Below, piece by piece: positions 17,172-26,649 of a DNA stretch of 64,000 nucleotides. The first letter of the stretch is position 1. The number at the start of each line of letters is the position of its first letter. Made by a program: the position numbers and the translations under genes. Below the pieces are notes generated by a model. The model saw nothing but the letters and a program-made list of their open reading frames with translations, searched no databases and was not told the origin of the DNA. This stretch comes from Candidatus Fusicatenibacter intestinigallinarum. GTDB lineage: Bacteria; Bacillota; Clostridia; Lachnospirales; Lachnospiraceae. Where the stretch lies: positions 24,532 to 88,531 of the forward strand of contig DWWU01000003.1 in assembly GCA_019119555.1 (NCBI GenBank), given 5' to 3'.

Positions 17172-19658
17172 ATGTTGCAGGGATTAAAAAAACATAAGTA
17201 TTATCTGATTTTGCTGACAGCCTTGTTTTTTGTACTGATTTATCTGTTTGTACCGGAGGGATCGGTGTTTGGATCCAATACGGACTGGATGAGCCAGCAT
17301 GCCACGCTGGCGGAGACGATGCGGGACGCCTGTCTCTCCCAGGGGACGCTCTTCCCTGACTTTCTGTGGCTCGGAGGCGGAAGCAGCGCCTATGAATTTT
17401 CCTATTATGGATATCTGCGGCCGGATGTGCTGCTGGGATGCCTGCTGCCGCAGGTTCCCATGATATATCTTCTGATCGGATGTATGATGGCCTGTGTGCT
17501 CGCGTCAGGTTTGCTGTGTTATGCGCTGTTGATTCAGAATGACACGGAGCCTTATCTGGCGTTTATCGGCAGTGTTCTGCTGATGACGGCGGGCTGCTTT
17601 TTTCAGGCGCACCGGCAGGTTATGTTTATCAACTATATGCCCTGGGAATTGCTGGCGCTTCTGCTGCTGCCCGGGCTGGTGAAAAAAGGCAGATATACCC
17701 TGTTTACGATCATGCTTGTGCTGGTAATCTATAACAGTTTTTACTATTCGGTCACTGTGCTGGCTGTTACAACCTGGAGAATGTTTGAGCTGACCAGGGA
17801 CAGGAAAAAGTGGTTTCTGTACCTGCGTTCTGCGGCAGCGGCCATCGGAATCGCCGGAGTGCTGCTTCTGCCCACGGCGCTGATTCTGCTGGAGCACCGG
17901 AGACAGGGAGCGTCCCTGTCTCCGGCAGAACTGTTCCGGCCGGATCTGTCCATGGAGGGACTGCTGTACAGTCCCTATGGGATGGGGCTTACCCTGTTTG
18001 CACTGTATGCACTGCTGGCCGGTCTGACTGTGAAAAAACTCAGAATGCGCAGCATTCTTCTGCTTGCCGCAGTTCTGCTTCCGGCAGTCTCATGGATCCT
18101 GAACGGGACGCTCTATGCGAGAGCAAAAATTCTGATGCCGCTGCTTCCCCTTGTGATCCTGCAGTCGGCAGAAATCCTGAAGATGCTTCTCCAAAGACAG
18201 CTGAAGATCAGGATCTGGCCGGAGCTGGTGTTTGGGGCGGTCGTTGTGGCGTATGCGGCACGGCTGGATTCCAGGTATCTGTCCGGAGTGCTTCTGGATG
18301 CCGTGCTTCTGGTGATGGTGCTGTGTCTGGCGCGGTTTTATAATCGAAGGCGGGTTTATGCTCTGCTTCTTATCGCCCCGGTGGTCTGTTCCGTGTACAC
18401 GGCAAGGCAGGACAATTTTGTGGCGGAGGGGAAATGGGTAAGTCCCTTTTCCGTCGGGAAGACCGAGGCGGTAGCGTCGGATCCGTGGGGCAGGATGGAT
18501 GGGATGGAGGAGCCGCTGATTTCTGCCAACCGGCTTCTGTATCCCGGGCAGAAAACGACGACTATGTACTCTTCGATTTCCAGTGAAGAATATTCCAACT
18601 GGTTTTTCAATATCATGCGGATGCCGATCCGGATCAACAACAGAGTCGCAATGCTGTGTGAGGTCAATCCGTTTCAGGAATATCTGATGGGGGTGAAGTA
18701 TCTCCAGACGACGGCAGACAAGGTGCCGGTGGGATATGAGGTCAGGGCGCAGAACGGCGATTCGGTTCTGGCGGAAAATGATGATGTGCTGCCGATTGCC
18801 TATCTGAGCACAAAAACAATCAGCGAGGAAGAGTTTTCACAGCTGGAGTTCCCGCAGACGCTGGAAGCCCTGCTGAACAATACTGTGACAGAGACAGGCG
18901 TCGGAACGCAGACCGATCTTCCGGAATACGAAACAAAAATGGAGGAGAAAACACCCCTGTTTTCAAAAGCAGAGGTTTCTGACGGCATAGAGTTCAGGCG
19001 TGAGGGCGATACCGTACAGGTGGATGCGGAGAAATCCGGAACTGTGAAGATGACGCTGGATGAGCCGGTTACGGACCGGATTGTGATTCTGGAATTCCAT
19101 GTGGAAAGTGAGAACGGAGGAAGGGTGACGATCGATGTCAACGGCGTCAGAAACCGGCTGTCTTCGGCGCATGCCTCTTATCCCAACGAAAATTCTACAT
19201 TTACATATTATCTGACGGTGCCGGAAGGAGAGAGCCTCAGCGAGCTGGAAATTCAATGCTCCCGGGGAAACTATGAGCTGTCGGGATTCCGATGGCATGA
19301 GTTCCCCACAGAAGCGCTGGTGAAAGAGGATGCGGTTCCGGTTACCTTTGAGGATACGCGTGAGGGAGCGATTCTGAATTGCCGGGCAGAGGCGGAGACA
19401 GACAGCTGGTTTGTGACCTCCATTCCGTGGCAGGACGGAATGGCGATTCTGGTGGACGGAGAGAAGGCAACCGTCGAGAAGGTAAATACCGCTTTTGTCG
19501 GCGCCAGAATTCCTGCCGGAACCCATGAGATCGAGGTGAGGTTCTGCCCTCCGGGGAAAAAGGCCGGGCTGGCCATGTCGGCGGCGGGAATCGGGGTTCT
19601 GATCCTCTGCCCGGTCCGGGACCGCCGGAAGAAAAAGCGTAACCGTTCTGCTGGCTGA
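17172..19658 (+). CDS. YfhO-family multi-span membrane protein
   Basis: Protein of 828 residues. About 11-12 membrane helices fill residues 8-430, with a large outside loop after the first helix (GSNTDWMSQH). A soluble region to about residue 800 follows, then one last helix and a basic tail. YfhO-type proteins are GT-C-like enzymes that add sugars to envelope polymers such as lipoteichoic acid. ATG 17172 is chosen for the AAGGAAAGG before it; a longer frame from 17124 lacks a site. The last six residues (RNRSAG) and the stop codon are supplied by a family 1 palindrome. The acceptor is unknown. Confidence 0.8.
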   Translation: MLQGLKKHKYYLILLTALFFVLIYLFVPEGSVFGSNTDWMSQHATLAETMRDACLSQGTLFPDFLWLGGGSSAYEFSYYGYLRPDVLLGCLLPQVPMIYLLIGCMMACVLASGLLCYALLIQNDTEPYLAFIGSVLLMTAGCFFQAHRQVMFINYMPWELLALLLLPGLVKKGRYTLFTIMLVLVIYNSFYYSVTVLAVTTWRMFELTRDRKKWFLYLRSAAAAIGIAGVLLLPTALILLEHRRQGASLSPAELFRPDLSMEGLLYSPYGMGLTLFALYALLAGLTVKKLRMRSILLLAAVLLPAVSWILNGTLYARAKILMPLLPLVILQSAEILKMLLQRQLKIRIWPELVFGAVVVAYAARLDSRYLSGVLLDAVLLVMVLCLARFYNRRRVYALLLIAPVVCSVYTARQDNFVAEGKWVSPFSVGKTEAVASDPWGRMDGMEEPLISANRLLYPGQKTTTMYSSISSEEYSNWFFNIMRMPIRINNRVAMLCEVNPFQEYLMGVKYLQTTADKVPVGYEVRAQNGDSVLAENDDVLPIAYLSTKTISEEEFSQLEFPQTLEALLNNTVTETGVGTQTDLPEYETKMEEKTPLFSKAEVSDGIEFRREGDTVQVDAEKSGTVKMTLDEPVTDRIVILEFHVESENGGRVTIDVNGVRNRLSSAHASYPNENSTFTYYLTVPEGESLSELEIQCSRGNYELSGFRWHEFPTEALVKEDAVPVTFEDTREGAILNCRAEAETDSWFVTSIPWQDGMAILVDGEKATVEKVNTAFVGARIPAGTHEIEVRFCPPGKKAGLAMSAAGIGVLILCPVRDRRKKKRNRSAG

Positions 19659-19662
19659 AATT
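19639..19662. repeat. Partial family 1 palindrome overlapping a stop codon
   Basis: GTAACCGTTCTGC, TG, GCTGAAAT; the right arm is truncated. Its TGA is the stop codon of the YfhO-like gene. Confidence 0.75.
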
Positions 19663-19671
19663 ATAAAGATT

Positions 19672-19699
19672 GTAACCGTTCCGTTTGCTGAACTGTAAC
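19672..19699. repeat. Family 1 palindrome
   Basis: GTAACCGTTCCGT, TT, GCTGAACTGTAAC, 9 bp after the partial copy. Confidence 0.78.
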
Positions 19700-19730
19700 G
19701 AAAGATTCCTGAAGATGCGCAACATTAGAT

Positions 19731-19759
19731 TTGCAAATCGCAATATCCGGCAGTATAAT
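19731..19759 (+). promoter_or_regulatory. Promoter of the HAD gene
   Basis: TTGCAA (19731-19736), 17 bp, TATAAT (19754-19759). A leader of about 165 bases with no recognised motif follows. Confidence 0.8.
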
Positions 19760-19928
19760 AATACCAACAGTTGAGAGAACTTCACGGTTTTTTGAACAAC
19801 AGGAGGAAGTTCAGTCGGCAAAATTGCACAAAACCGTTCCTGATTCCGCAGAACCGGCGTCGGGAGCGGTTCCTCTGGCTGAATGACCCGTTTTTCAGAA
19901 GGTTGCGGAGAAAGAAGGAGGAAGAAGA

Positions 19929-20774
19929 ATGGAGGATGTATTTGCCGGATATGAGCGCAGACATGATTATCTGATCTGTATTGATTCTGACGGATGTGCG
20001 ATGAATACAATGGAGATCAAGCACAGAAAAAGTCTGGCGCCCTGTATGGTTTATGAGTGGGATCTGGGCGAATACCGTGATGCGATCATGCGCAGATGGA
20101 GAGAGATCAGCCTGTACAGTATGGATCGGGGCATCAATCGCTTTGAAGCGCTGGCGAAGATACTGGTGGATGTCAATGAAAACTATAAGCGGGTGGAGGA
20201 TCTGGACAGCCTGCTGAACTGGGTAAAGACGGCGAAGGAACTTTCCACAGACAGCCTGCGGGCGGAAGTGGAACGGACGGGAAGTCCGGTGCTGAAAAAG
20301 GCTCTGGACTGGTCAGAGCTGGTGAACGGTTCGCTGAAAATGATCTCGGAGAAAAACAAGAAGCCCTTTGACGGTGTGCGGGAAGCGCTGGAGGATGCAA
20401 AGCAGTTTGCGGATATCGTGATTGTCACGGCTGCAAACCGCACGGAGATCCTGGACGAGTGGGGGTATTATGATCTCCTGAAATATGTGAATCTGGTACT
20501 GACCCAGGAGAACGGAAGCAAGGAATTCTGCATCGGAAAGCTTCTGGAGTACGGATATCCGAAAGATCATGTGGTGATGATCGGGGATTCGCCCATCGAT
20601 CAGAGAGCCGCGGAGGCCGAAGGCGTATTTTTCTATCCGATCATGGTATGGAAGGAAAAGGAATCCTGGGAGGAATTCCGGGAACAGGCGCTGGACAGGC
20701 TGCAGCAGGGAACGTTTGCCGGAGCGTATCAGGAAGAAGTGGAGAAGGAGTTTGTACAGAATCTGACAAGATAG
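19929..20774 (+). CDS. HAD-superfamily hydrolase
   Basis: Protein of 281 residues. Motif I is CIDSDGCAMN near residue 18, with the two catalytic aspartates; motif II is IVTAANRTEI; motif IV is MIGDSPIDQRAA. The long insert after motif I (about 100 residues, helical) is a C1-type cap. These proteins are mostly phosphatases of small phosphorylated metabolites; the substrate cannot be named. AGAAGGAGG precedes the ATG. Single gene with its own promoter and a strong terminator. Confidence 0.8.
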   Translation: MEDVFAGYERRHDYLICIDSDGCAMNTMEIKHRKSLAPCMVYEWDLGEYRDAIMRRWREISLYSMDRGINRFEALAKILVDVNENYKRVEDLDSLLNWVKTAKELSTDSLRAEVERTGSPVLKKALDWSELVNGSLKMISEKNKKPFDGVREALEDAKQFADIVIVTAANRTEILDEWGYYDLLKYVNLVLTQENGSKEFCIGKLLEYGYPKDHVVMIGDSPIDQRAAEAEGVFFYPIMVWKEKESWEEFREQALDRLQQGTFAGAYQEEVEKEFVQNLTR

Positions 20775-20796
20775 GACATGACGTTGCCGGACGGTG

Positions 20797-20846
20797 AAAC
20801 AGGGCCGCCGCATTTGTTTGATGAAACGGTGCGGCGGCCCTGTTTT
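20797..20846 (+). terminator. HAD gene terminator
   Basis: A perfect 16-bp stem: AAACAGGGCCGCCGCA (20797-20812) with TGCGGCGGCCCTGTTT (20830-20845), followed by T. Confidence 0.9.
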
Positions 20847-20868
20847 GCTGTAATGGCAATGGTAACCG

Positions 20869-20896
20869 GTAACAGTTCAGCCAGCTGAACTGTTAC
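20869..20896. repeat. Family 1 palindrome, perfect type copy
   Basis: GTAACAGTTCAGC, CA, GCTGAACTGTTAC, with the pairing extended by CG on each side. Confidence 0.92.
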
Positions 20897-20926
20897 CGGC
20901 AATGTTTTGCGGGAGCAGGTTGGATA

Positions 20927-20955
20927 TTGACGGGCGCATCATCGGTTGATAAAAT
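20927..20955 (+). promoter_or_regulatory. Promoter of the amidohydrolase gene
   Basis: TTGACG (20927-20932), 17 bp, TAAAAT (20950-20955). Confidence 0.75.
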
Positions 20956-21065
20956 ATTGGCAGATGTCTGCGCAGCGCCGGATGCGCGGAAAACAAAAGG
21001 ACAGACAAAACGAAAGGGCAACCAAAACAGAAGAATAACCGAAACAGGAGAGAGGGTGAAAGGAA

Positions 21066-22721
21066 ATGAAAACGCTTTATGAAAACGGCCGTATCTATAT
21101 CGGAGGCCCGGAGGGCGTTCTGCCTTCCGGGGCTTTTGTGGTGGAAAACGGAAGGTTTCTGGTTGTGGGAAACAGGGAAGAGCTCCAAAATTATGTGGAT
21201 AACGATACGAAAATTGTGAACCTCGGTGGAAAATTTGTCTGCGCGGGTTTCAATGATTCCCATATGCATCTGCTGAACTACGGGTACACACTGAGCATGG
21301 CGGGACTCTCGGAGCACACATCGTCTATGCGGGAAATGCTGGAACATCTCCGGAAGTTTGATGGGGAAGAGCGGATGAGACAGGCGGACAGTTCTGAGCA
21401 GGACTGGGGGCAGCGCTGGCTTCTGGGCCGGGGATGGAATCAGGATTATTTTACGGATGAGCAGCGGTTTCCCACCCGGTGGGATCTGGACAAGGTTTCG
21501 ACGGTTCGGCCGGTCTGTGTGACCCGGGCCTGCGGTCATTGCTGCGTGGTCAATTCCCGTGGGCTGGAAATCATGGGAGTGACCGGGGATACGCCGCAGC
21601 CGGAAGGCGGATGTTTTGAACTGGATGCCGCGGGAGAACCCAATGGGATTTTCCGGGAAAATGCGGTGGAATATGTTTCTTCTCATATTCCGGCGCCCTC
21701 CCTGGAACAGATCAAGGAGATGATGCGGCTGGCGATCCGTAAGCTGAACGCCTATGGGGTTACCTCTGTGCAGACGGACGATTTTGAGACGCTGCCGGTT
21801 CCTTACGAACTGGTGATCCGCGCGTATCAGGAACTGGAGCAGGAAGGGGATCTGACGGTGCGCGTGTATGAGCAGGCGCAGTTTACGTCCCGGGAAACGC
21901 TGGGGAAATTTCTGGAATCAGGGTGGAATACGGGCGTCGGAAGCCGCCGTTTCCGGATCGGTCCGCTGAAGATTGTTGCCGACGGGTCTCTCGGTTCCAG
22001 AACCGCATATCTGAGCCGGCCTTATCAGGATGATCCGGACACACAGGGCTTTATGCTTTATCCGCGGGAACATCTGGAACAGCTGATTCAGGAGGCGGAG
22101 GCTCACGGAATGCAGACAGCGGTTCATGCCATTGGTGACGGAACGTTGGACGTCCTTCTGGATATTTATGAAAGCGTGGCGGGGAAAGCTCCGGGAGAGA
22201 ACAGGAGAAACGGCATTGTTCACTGTCAGATCACCCGGGCGGAGCAGCTGGAGCGGATGGCAAAGCTGGGTCTCCACGCATATGCGCAGACCATTTTTCT
22301 GGATTATGATCAGAGAATTGTCAGGCAGCGGGTGGGAACGGAAGCGGCGTCCTCCAGCTATGCCTTCCATACGATGAAACAGATGGGAATCCATGTGTCC
22401 AACGGAAGCGACTGCCCGGTGGAGGCGCCGGATGTGATGGCCGGAATTCAGTGCGCGGTGACCAGAAAGACGCTGGACGGCTCCGCCGGTCCGTACCGGC
22501 CGGAGGAGGCGATGAGCGTACAGGAGGCGCTGGATTCCTACACGGCGGAGGGGGCGTACGCATCCTTTGAGGAGAATGTGAAAGGAAAAATTCAGTCGGG
22601 AATGCTGGCGGATTTTGTCGTGCTGGGGGAGGATCCCTTTGCGGCGCCCGGACAGAGGCTGCGGGAGATTCCCGTGCTGGCGGTTTACATGGACGGGAAG
22701 TGCGTCTGCCGCAAGGAGTAA
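21066..22721 (+). CDS. YtcJ-like metal-dependent amidohydrolase
   Basis: Protein of 551 residues. NDSHMHL (near residue 71) is the metal-binding HxH of the amidohydrolase superfamily; VHAIGDG and SNGSDCPVE carry the later metal/catalytic His and Asp. Length and order fit the YtcJ/NfdA group (N-substituted formamide deformylase-like). The substrate is unknown. The ATG follows GGGTGAAAGG. The TAA stop lies inside the GTAAC of a palindrome. A MATE exporter follows 121 bp later and may be co-transcribed. Confidence 0.87.
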   Translation: MKTLYENGRIYIGGPEGVLPSGAFVVENGRFLVVGNREELQNYVDNDTKIVNLGGKFVCAGFNDSHMHLLNYGYTLSMAGLSEHTSSMREMLEHLRKFDGEERMRQADSSEQDWGQRWLLGRGWNQDYFTDEQRFPTRWDLDKVSTVRPVCVTRACGHCCVVNSRGLEIMGVTGDTPQPEGGCFELDAAGEPNGIFRENAVEYVSSHIPAPSLEQIKEMMRLAIRKLNAYGVTSVQTDDFETLPVPYELVIRAYQELEQEGDLTVRVYEQAQFTSRETLGKFLESGWNTGVGSRRFRIGPLKIVADGSLGSRTAYLSRPYQDDPDTQGFMLYPREHLEQLIQEAEAHGMQTAVHAIGDGTLDVLLDIYESVAGKAPGENRRNGIVHCQITRAEQLERMAKLGLHAYAQTIFLDYDQRIVRQRVGTEAASSSYAFHTMKQMGIHVSNGSDCPVEAPDVMAGIQCAVTRKTLDGSAGPYRPEEAMSVQEALDSYTAEGAYASFEENVKGKIQSGMLADFVVLGEDPFAAPGQRLREIPVLAVYMDGKCVCRKE

Positions 22722-22817
22722 CCGTTCCGCCGGATGACCGGTTACAGATAATCAGACAGTTCTGTTTGCAGAACTGCCATGGAATAATCGTAAGAGTTCC
22801 GCTGGCTGAACTGTTGC
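22718..22817. repeat. Cluster of three family 1 palindromes
   Basis: Copy 22718-22745 (GTAACCGTTCCGC, CG, GATGACCGGTTAC) includes the amidohydrolase stop. A short copy at 22757-22776 keeps only CAGTTCTG and CAGAACTG. Copy 22790-22817 reads GTAAGAGTTCCGC, TG, GCTGAACTGTTGC. The three fill the gap before the MATE gene. Confidence 0.75.
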
Positions 22818-22842
22818 GAATAATCAGAGGGGGATACTGAAG

Positions 22843-24216
22843 ATGAAAAAGACCAATGACTTCGGCAGGGATTCCGTGCCGCTGCTGGTGCTGAAGACTT
22901 CCGTTCCGTTTATGCTGGCACAGCTGGTCAATGTGCTGTACAGTATTGTGGACCGGATCTATGTGGGAAATATTCCGGTGATCGGGGCGGACTCCCTGGC
23001 GGGAGCAGGTGTATGCGCTCCGATCATCACATTGCTGTCCTCGTTCGGGACGCTGGTGGGCATCGGCGGTTCGGTGCTCTTTTCCGTGCGGCTCGGCGCG
23101 GGGGATGAGAGGAGTGCGCGCCGGATTCTCGCAAACAGCTTTTCTCTGCTGCTGATTCTTTCGGCAGCGCTGACGATTGTGTTTCTGCTGACCAAGGATA
23201 CTCTGCTGAACTGGTTCGGCGCCAGCGAGGTGACGTTTCCCTACGCGAATACTTATCTGACGATCTACACGTTGGGTACCTTTTTTGCACTGCTGTCCAT
23301 GGGCATGAATTATTTTATCACGGCCCAGGGATTTCCGGGGCTGGGGATGCTGACAACGCTGATCGGCGCGGTAATCAACATTGTGCTTGATCCGGTGTTT
23401 ATTTTTCTTTTCCGTATGAATATCGCGGGAGCCGCGGTGGCGACGGTGATTGCTCAGATGGGATCCTGCATCTTTGTGCTCTGCACACTGCGGAGAAAGA
23501 AGATGAGGATTCCGCTGTCCATTGTGCGGCCGGAGGTGAAAACTGCAAAGCGGATTTTTGCTCTGGGTTTTTCCCCGTTTCTGATTCTTGCGACGGACAG
23601 TGTGATTATCATAGCGATGAACGCGGTGCTGCAGTATTACGGAGGAAAAGAAAACGGAGATACGCTGATTACGGCGGCAACTATCGTCCAGAGCTATATG
23701 CTTCTGATTACTTCTCCGATGCTGGGAATTACCGGAGGTTCTCAGCCGCTGATCAGCTATAATTACGGGGCGAATCAGCCGGACAGAATCCGAAAGACCG
23801 TCTTCTGTGTCCTCATGCTGTGTCTCTGCTTTACGACGGTGATGTTTCTGGCGTCCAGGGCGATTCCGGAGGTGTTTGTGCGGATTTTTACCAGTGATGC
23901 GGAATACCGGGAGCTGGCGGTCTGGGGAATCCGGGTGTTTACAATGATGATTATCCCTCTCAGTTTCCAGTATGTCTTTGTGGACAGCCTGACGGCGCTG
24001 GGCATGACAGGAAAATCCCTGACGCTTTCCCTGTTTCGGAAGACACTGTATTTTGTGTCCACCTGCGTGCTGCCCATATGTTTTGCCGCAAACGCGGCGT
24101 TCTATGCGGAGCCCATTGCCGATGGGGTTTCGTCCGTGCTCTCGACGGTTGTATTTTTCTTTGTCTACCGGAAATATCTGAAGGGCAGCGGACGGCTGAT
24201 GGAAATTAAAGTATAA
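22843..24216 (+). CDS. MATE-family exporter
   Basis: Membrane protein of 457 residues with about 12 helices. The start KTSVPFMLAQLVNVLYSIVDRIYVG is the usual first MATE helix with the asparagine/aspartate region, and the halves repeat (TDSVIIIAMN at the start of the second). MATE proteins export cationic drugs or metabolites in exchange for Na+ or H+. GGGGG precedes the ATG. The gene ends 22 bp from the convergent phosphatase gene, with a decayed palindrome between. Substrate unknown. Confidence 0.9.
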   Translation: MKKTNDFGRDSVPLLVLKTSVPFMLAQLVNVLYSIVDRIYVGNIPVIGADSLAGAGVCAPIITLLSSFGTLVGIGGSVLFSVRLGAGDERSARRILANSFSLLLILSAALTIVFLLTKDTLLNWFGASEVTFPYANTYLTIYTLGTFFALLSMGMNYFITAQGFPGLGMLTTLIGAVINIVLDPVFIFLFRMNIAGAAVATVIAQMGSCIFVLCTLRRKKMRIPLSIVRPEVKTAKRIFALGFSPFLILATDSVIIIAMNAVLQYYGGKENGDTLITAATIVQSYMLLITSPMLGITGGSQPLISYNYGANQPDRIRKTVFCVLMLCLCFTTVMFLASRAIPEVFVRIFTSDAEYRELAVWGIRVFTMMIIPLSFQYVFVDSLTALGMTGKSLTLSLFRKTLYFVSTCVLPICFAANAAFYAEPIADGVSSVLSTVVFFFVYRKYLKGSGRLMEIKV

Positions 24217-24236
24217 AGGGGAAAAGTGCCCTGATT

Positions 24237-24252
24237 GTTCAGCCGGTCGAAC
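24237..24252. repeat. Decayed family 1 palindrome over a stop codon
   Basis: Core GTTCAGC, CG, GTCGAAC. On the minus strand it supplies the last residues (SSTG) and the TGA stop of the phosphatase gene. Confidence 0.6.
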
Positions 24253-24958
24253 TGCCGCTGTATGGTACATAGATTTCCCTGTCGGTCTCCATACAGTATA
24301 CCGCAAGGTTTCCGCCGAACACGCACCCGCAGTCGATGGCGATATGATTGTTCCGTTTGATTACAACGCCGGGATTTCCGGGTTCCTCAAACGTCGGGGT
24401 ATGTCCGGTAATGGTATAGACGTCGCGGAAATAAACTTTGTTATAGTCGGCTCTTGAAAACAGAATCTGTGCGGCGGAAAAATCTTCCACCGTCATTCCT
24501 TCCCGGAAAGGTTCCAGGCCTCCGTGTACCAAAAGGAACCTCCGGCCGCCGACCTGCGTTTCCTCATACAGGGAGAAATCTCCCAGATAATCGAGCAGTT
24601 CCAGTTTATCGTCCATGGAGAGCACCCGGAATTCCCGGACGGTTCCGGAGCCTCCGTTCTGCATCCACTCCATATATTTTTCCATAGACTCCACCGTCAG
24701 ATATGTCCCGGCATTCTTTTCTGTGATTTCCACACACAGTTCCTTCAGGACGCTGAGCGCCATAAATTCGTGGTTTCCCACAATGGGAATGACGTTTGGC
24801 CGGTACATCATATCCTGCAGCACGCGGACGGAGGCATATCCCCGATCAATGCAGTCTCCAAGAACATAGAGAATGTCGTCGTCGCTGAAGCTGATTTCTT
24901 CCAGCGCTCTTCTGTATTCGTCGTAACACCCGTGAATATCGCTGATTACATAGTGCAT
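24239..24958 (-). CDS. PPP-type metallophosphoesterase (Ser/Thr phosphatase or Ap4A hydrolase-like)
   Basis: Protein of 239 residues with all PPP motifs: DIHGC, GDCIDRG, GNHEF and LVHGG, then ITGHTPT, which bind two metals. Short bacterial members act as protein phosphatases (PrpE/PrpA type) or dinucleoside tetraphosphatases; sequence alone does not decide. CAGGAGAG lies before ATG 24958. It is the only minus-strand gene between 7.6 and 56 kb and sits between two MATE genes. The C-terminus is made by a palindrome copy. Confidence 0.85.
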   Translation of the reverse strand: MHYVISDIHGCYDEYRRALEEISFSDDDILYVLGDCIDRGYASVRVLQDMMYRPNVIPIVGNHEFMALSVLKELCVEITEKNAGTYLTVESMEKYMEWMQNGGSGTVREFRVLSMDDKLELLDYLGDFSLYEETQVGGRRFLLVHGGLEPFREGMTVEDFSAAQILFSRADYNKVYFRDVYTITGHTPTFEEPGNPGVVIKRNNHIAIDCGCVFGGNLAVYCMETDREIYVPYSGSSTG

Positions 24959-25004
24959 CGTATCTCTCCTGTCATTCGTCCGGCAGATGCTGTTCTGTCA
25001 GGTC

Positions 25005-25032
25005 GTTGCCGTTCCGCTGGCGGAACGATAAC
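25005..25032. repeat. Family 1 palindrome
   Basis: GTTGCCGTTCCGC, TG, GCGGAACGATAAC. A CCGC/GCGG variant, upstream of the phosphatase start. Confidence 0.8.
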
Positions 25033-25103
25033 TTCCCGGCTGCCTCTGCCTTTTTTTTATCATACTGCCGGAGGGAGGCATAAGGCAAGGGGAAAAAATG
25101 TTA

Positions 25104-25132
25104 TTGCTGCGGTTTCTGCCAGGAGATATAAT
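25104..25132 (+). promoter_or_regulatory. Promoter of the second MATE gene
   Basis: TTGCTG (25104-25109), 17 bp, TATAAT (25127-25132). Confidence 0.75.
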
Positions 25133-25140
25133 AGAAATGC

Positions 25141-25168
25141 ATTACCGTTTGGCTGGCTGAACGGTTAT
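25141..25168. repeat. Family 1 palindrome
   Basis: ATTACCGTTTGGC, TG, GCTGAACGGTTAT. It begins about 9 bp after the -10 box, so it would sit at or near the 5' end of the MATE mRNA. Confidence 0.78.
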
Positions 25169-25231
25169 GAAAATTCTGCGAAAAGCTTATGAAAGCTTCA
25201 GATATGTGGAGGAGACGGGAGGAAGAAGAAA

Positions 25232-26569
25232 ATGACTACAGATATGACAAGGGGACGCATTATCCCACAGATCACTCAGTTTACGATACCGCTGGTGCTG
25301 GGGAATCTGTTCCAGCTCACTTATAACGCGGCGGATTCCGTGATCGTCGGGAAATTCGTCGGAGACGAAGCGCTGGCGGCGGTGGGAACCGCGGGACCGA
25401 TTATGAACATGGTGATTCTGTTTATCAGTGGTATGTGTATGGGAGCGGGGATTCTCATGAGCACCCATTACGGAGCGAAGGATTACAGCCTTCTGGAGCG
25501 GCAGATCAGTACGTCAATGTTGGGAGGTCTGGGATTTTCTGCGATCATTTCCCTTCTTCTCATTGTGTTTGCCCATCCGCTGCTGGAACTGCTTCAGGTT
25601 CCGGCGGACATCATCGGATCCGCGAAAGGGTATCTGAGAATTATCTTTCTCGGACTGATTTTTACATTTGTCTATAATTTTTTCTCCAATACGCTTCGGG
25701 CTTTGGGGGACAGCAAGGTTCCCCTGTATTTTCTGATGATCAGCGCGCTTCTCAATATCGTCGGGGATCTGCTCTTTGTGGTTGTTTTCCGCTGGGGAGT
25801 TCCGGGAAGCGCCGCCGCCACGGTGCTCAGCGAAATGCTCAGCTGTCTGTTCTGCCTGGTTTACATTAAGAAAAAAGTTCCGCTGCTCTGTATGGGGAGA
25901 AAGTGGAGGGTCTTTGACCGGTCGATTCTGTGGAAAACCTTTAATTACGGAATCACCAGCGCGCTGCAGCAGATGTGTGTGCAGCTGGGAAAAATCTGTG
26001 TGCAGACGGTGGTCAATGTGCAGGGCGTCGCGTTTATCGCGGCTTTTACTGCGATCAACCGTGTGGACGATTTCGCGATGACTCCCCAGCAGAACATCGC
26101 TCATGCGACGACGACTTTTATGGCCCAGAACAGAGGGGCGGGAAATATCCGGCGGATGAAACAGGGCTTTCTTTCCTCGGTTCTCCTGCAGGCCGTATAT
26201 ACCGGTGTGGTCGCAGTGCTGGTTTTCTTCTTTGCGCGGCCGATCATGCAGCTGTTCGTCAGTGACGGATCCCGGGAAGTGACGGACCTGGGGGTTTCTT
26301 ATCTCAGGCTGATTGCGGTTATGTACGTCATGCCTGCAGCGACCAATTCGATCCAGGGATTCTTCCGGGGGCTGGGAGATCTGAAGGTTACGCTGATCAG
26401 CACGATTCTGAACATGTCGGCGCGTTTTCTCTCGGCATGGCTTATGATTCATATTCTGCACGGAGGATTTGAGTGTCTGGCCTGGGCGAATTTCTTCGGC
26501 TGGATTGCGATGCTGGCGCTTCAGATTCCTCTGATTCTGATGCGGTGGAAAAAAGAACAGTCCAGATAA
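25232..26569 (+). CDS. MATE-family exporter
   Basis: Protein of 445 residues, about 12 helices. The first helix reads TIPLVLGNLFQLTYNAADSVIVGKFVG, a common MATE opening, and the second half has AFTAINRVDDFAMTPQQNI. It differs clearly from the exporter at 22843, so it is not a recent copy. AGACGGGAGG precedes the ATG. It has its own promoter; no terminator is evident before the clpB promoter. Substrate unknown. Confidence 0.9.
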   Translation: MTTDMTRGRIIPQITQFTIPLVLGNLFQLTYNAADSVIVGKFVGDEALAAVGTAGPIMNMVILFISGMCMGAGILMSTHYGAKDYSLLERQISTSMLGGLGFSAIISLLLIVFAHPLLELLQVPADIIGSAKGYLRIIFLGLIFTFVYNFFSNTLRALGDSKVPLYFLMISALLNIVGDLLFVVVFRWGVPGSAAATVLSEMLSCLFCLVYIKKKVPLLCMGRKWRVFDRSILWKTFNYGITSALQQMCVQLGKICVQTVVNVQGVAFIAAFTAINRVDDFAMTPQQNIAHATTTFMAQNRGAGNIRRMKQGFLSSVLLQAVYTGVVAVLVFFFARPIMQLFVSDGSREVTDLGVSYLRLIAVMYVMPAATNSIQGFFRGLGDLKVTLISTILNMSARFLSAWLMIHILHGGFECLAWANFFGWIAMLALQIPLILMRWKKEQSR

Positions 26570-26622
26570 ACCCGAAAGGGAATGTACAGATCCGACAGAA
26601 TTGTAATAAAAATTAAAAAAAA

Positions 26623-26649
26623 TTAGCACTCATCTATTGACAGTGCTGA
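26623..26649 (+). promoter_or_regulatory. CIRCE element (HrcA operator)
   Basis: TTAGCACTC, 9 bp, CAGTGCTGA. The left arm is perfect; the right arm has two changes from GAGTGCTAA. It overlaps the -35 box of the clpB promoter, so HrcA binding would block polymerase. Confidence 0.78.

Noticed and set aside
22321-24306. A 661-codon minus-strand open frame opposite the amidohydrolase end and MATE gene
   Set aside because: Low-complexity His/Arg/Gln-rich product typical of an antisense reading of a GC-rich gene; the plus-strand MATE frame is clear.
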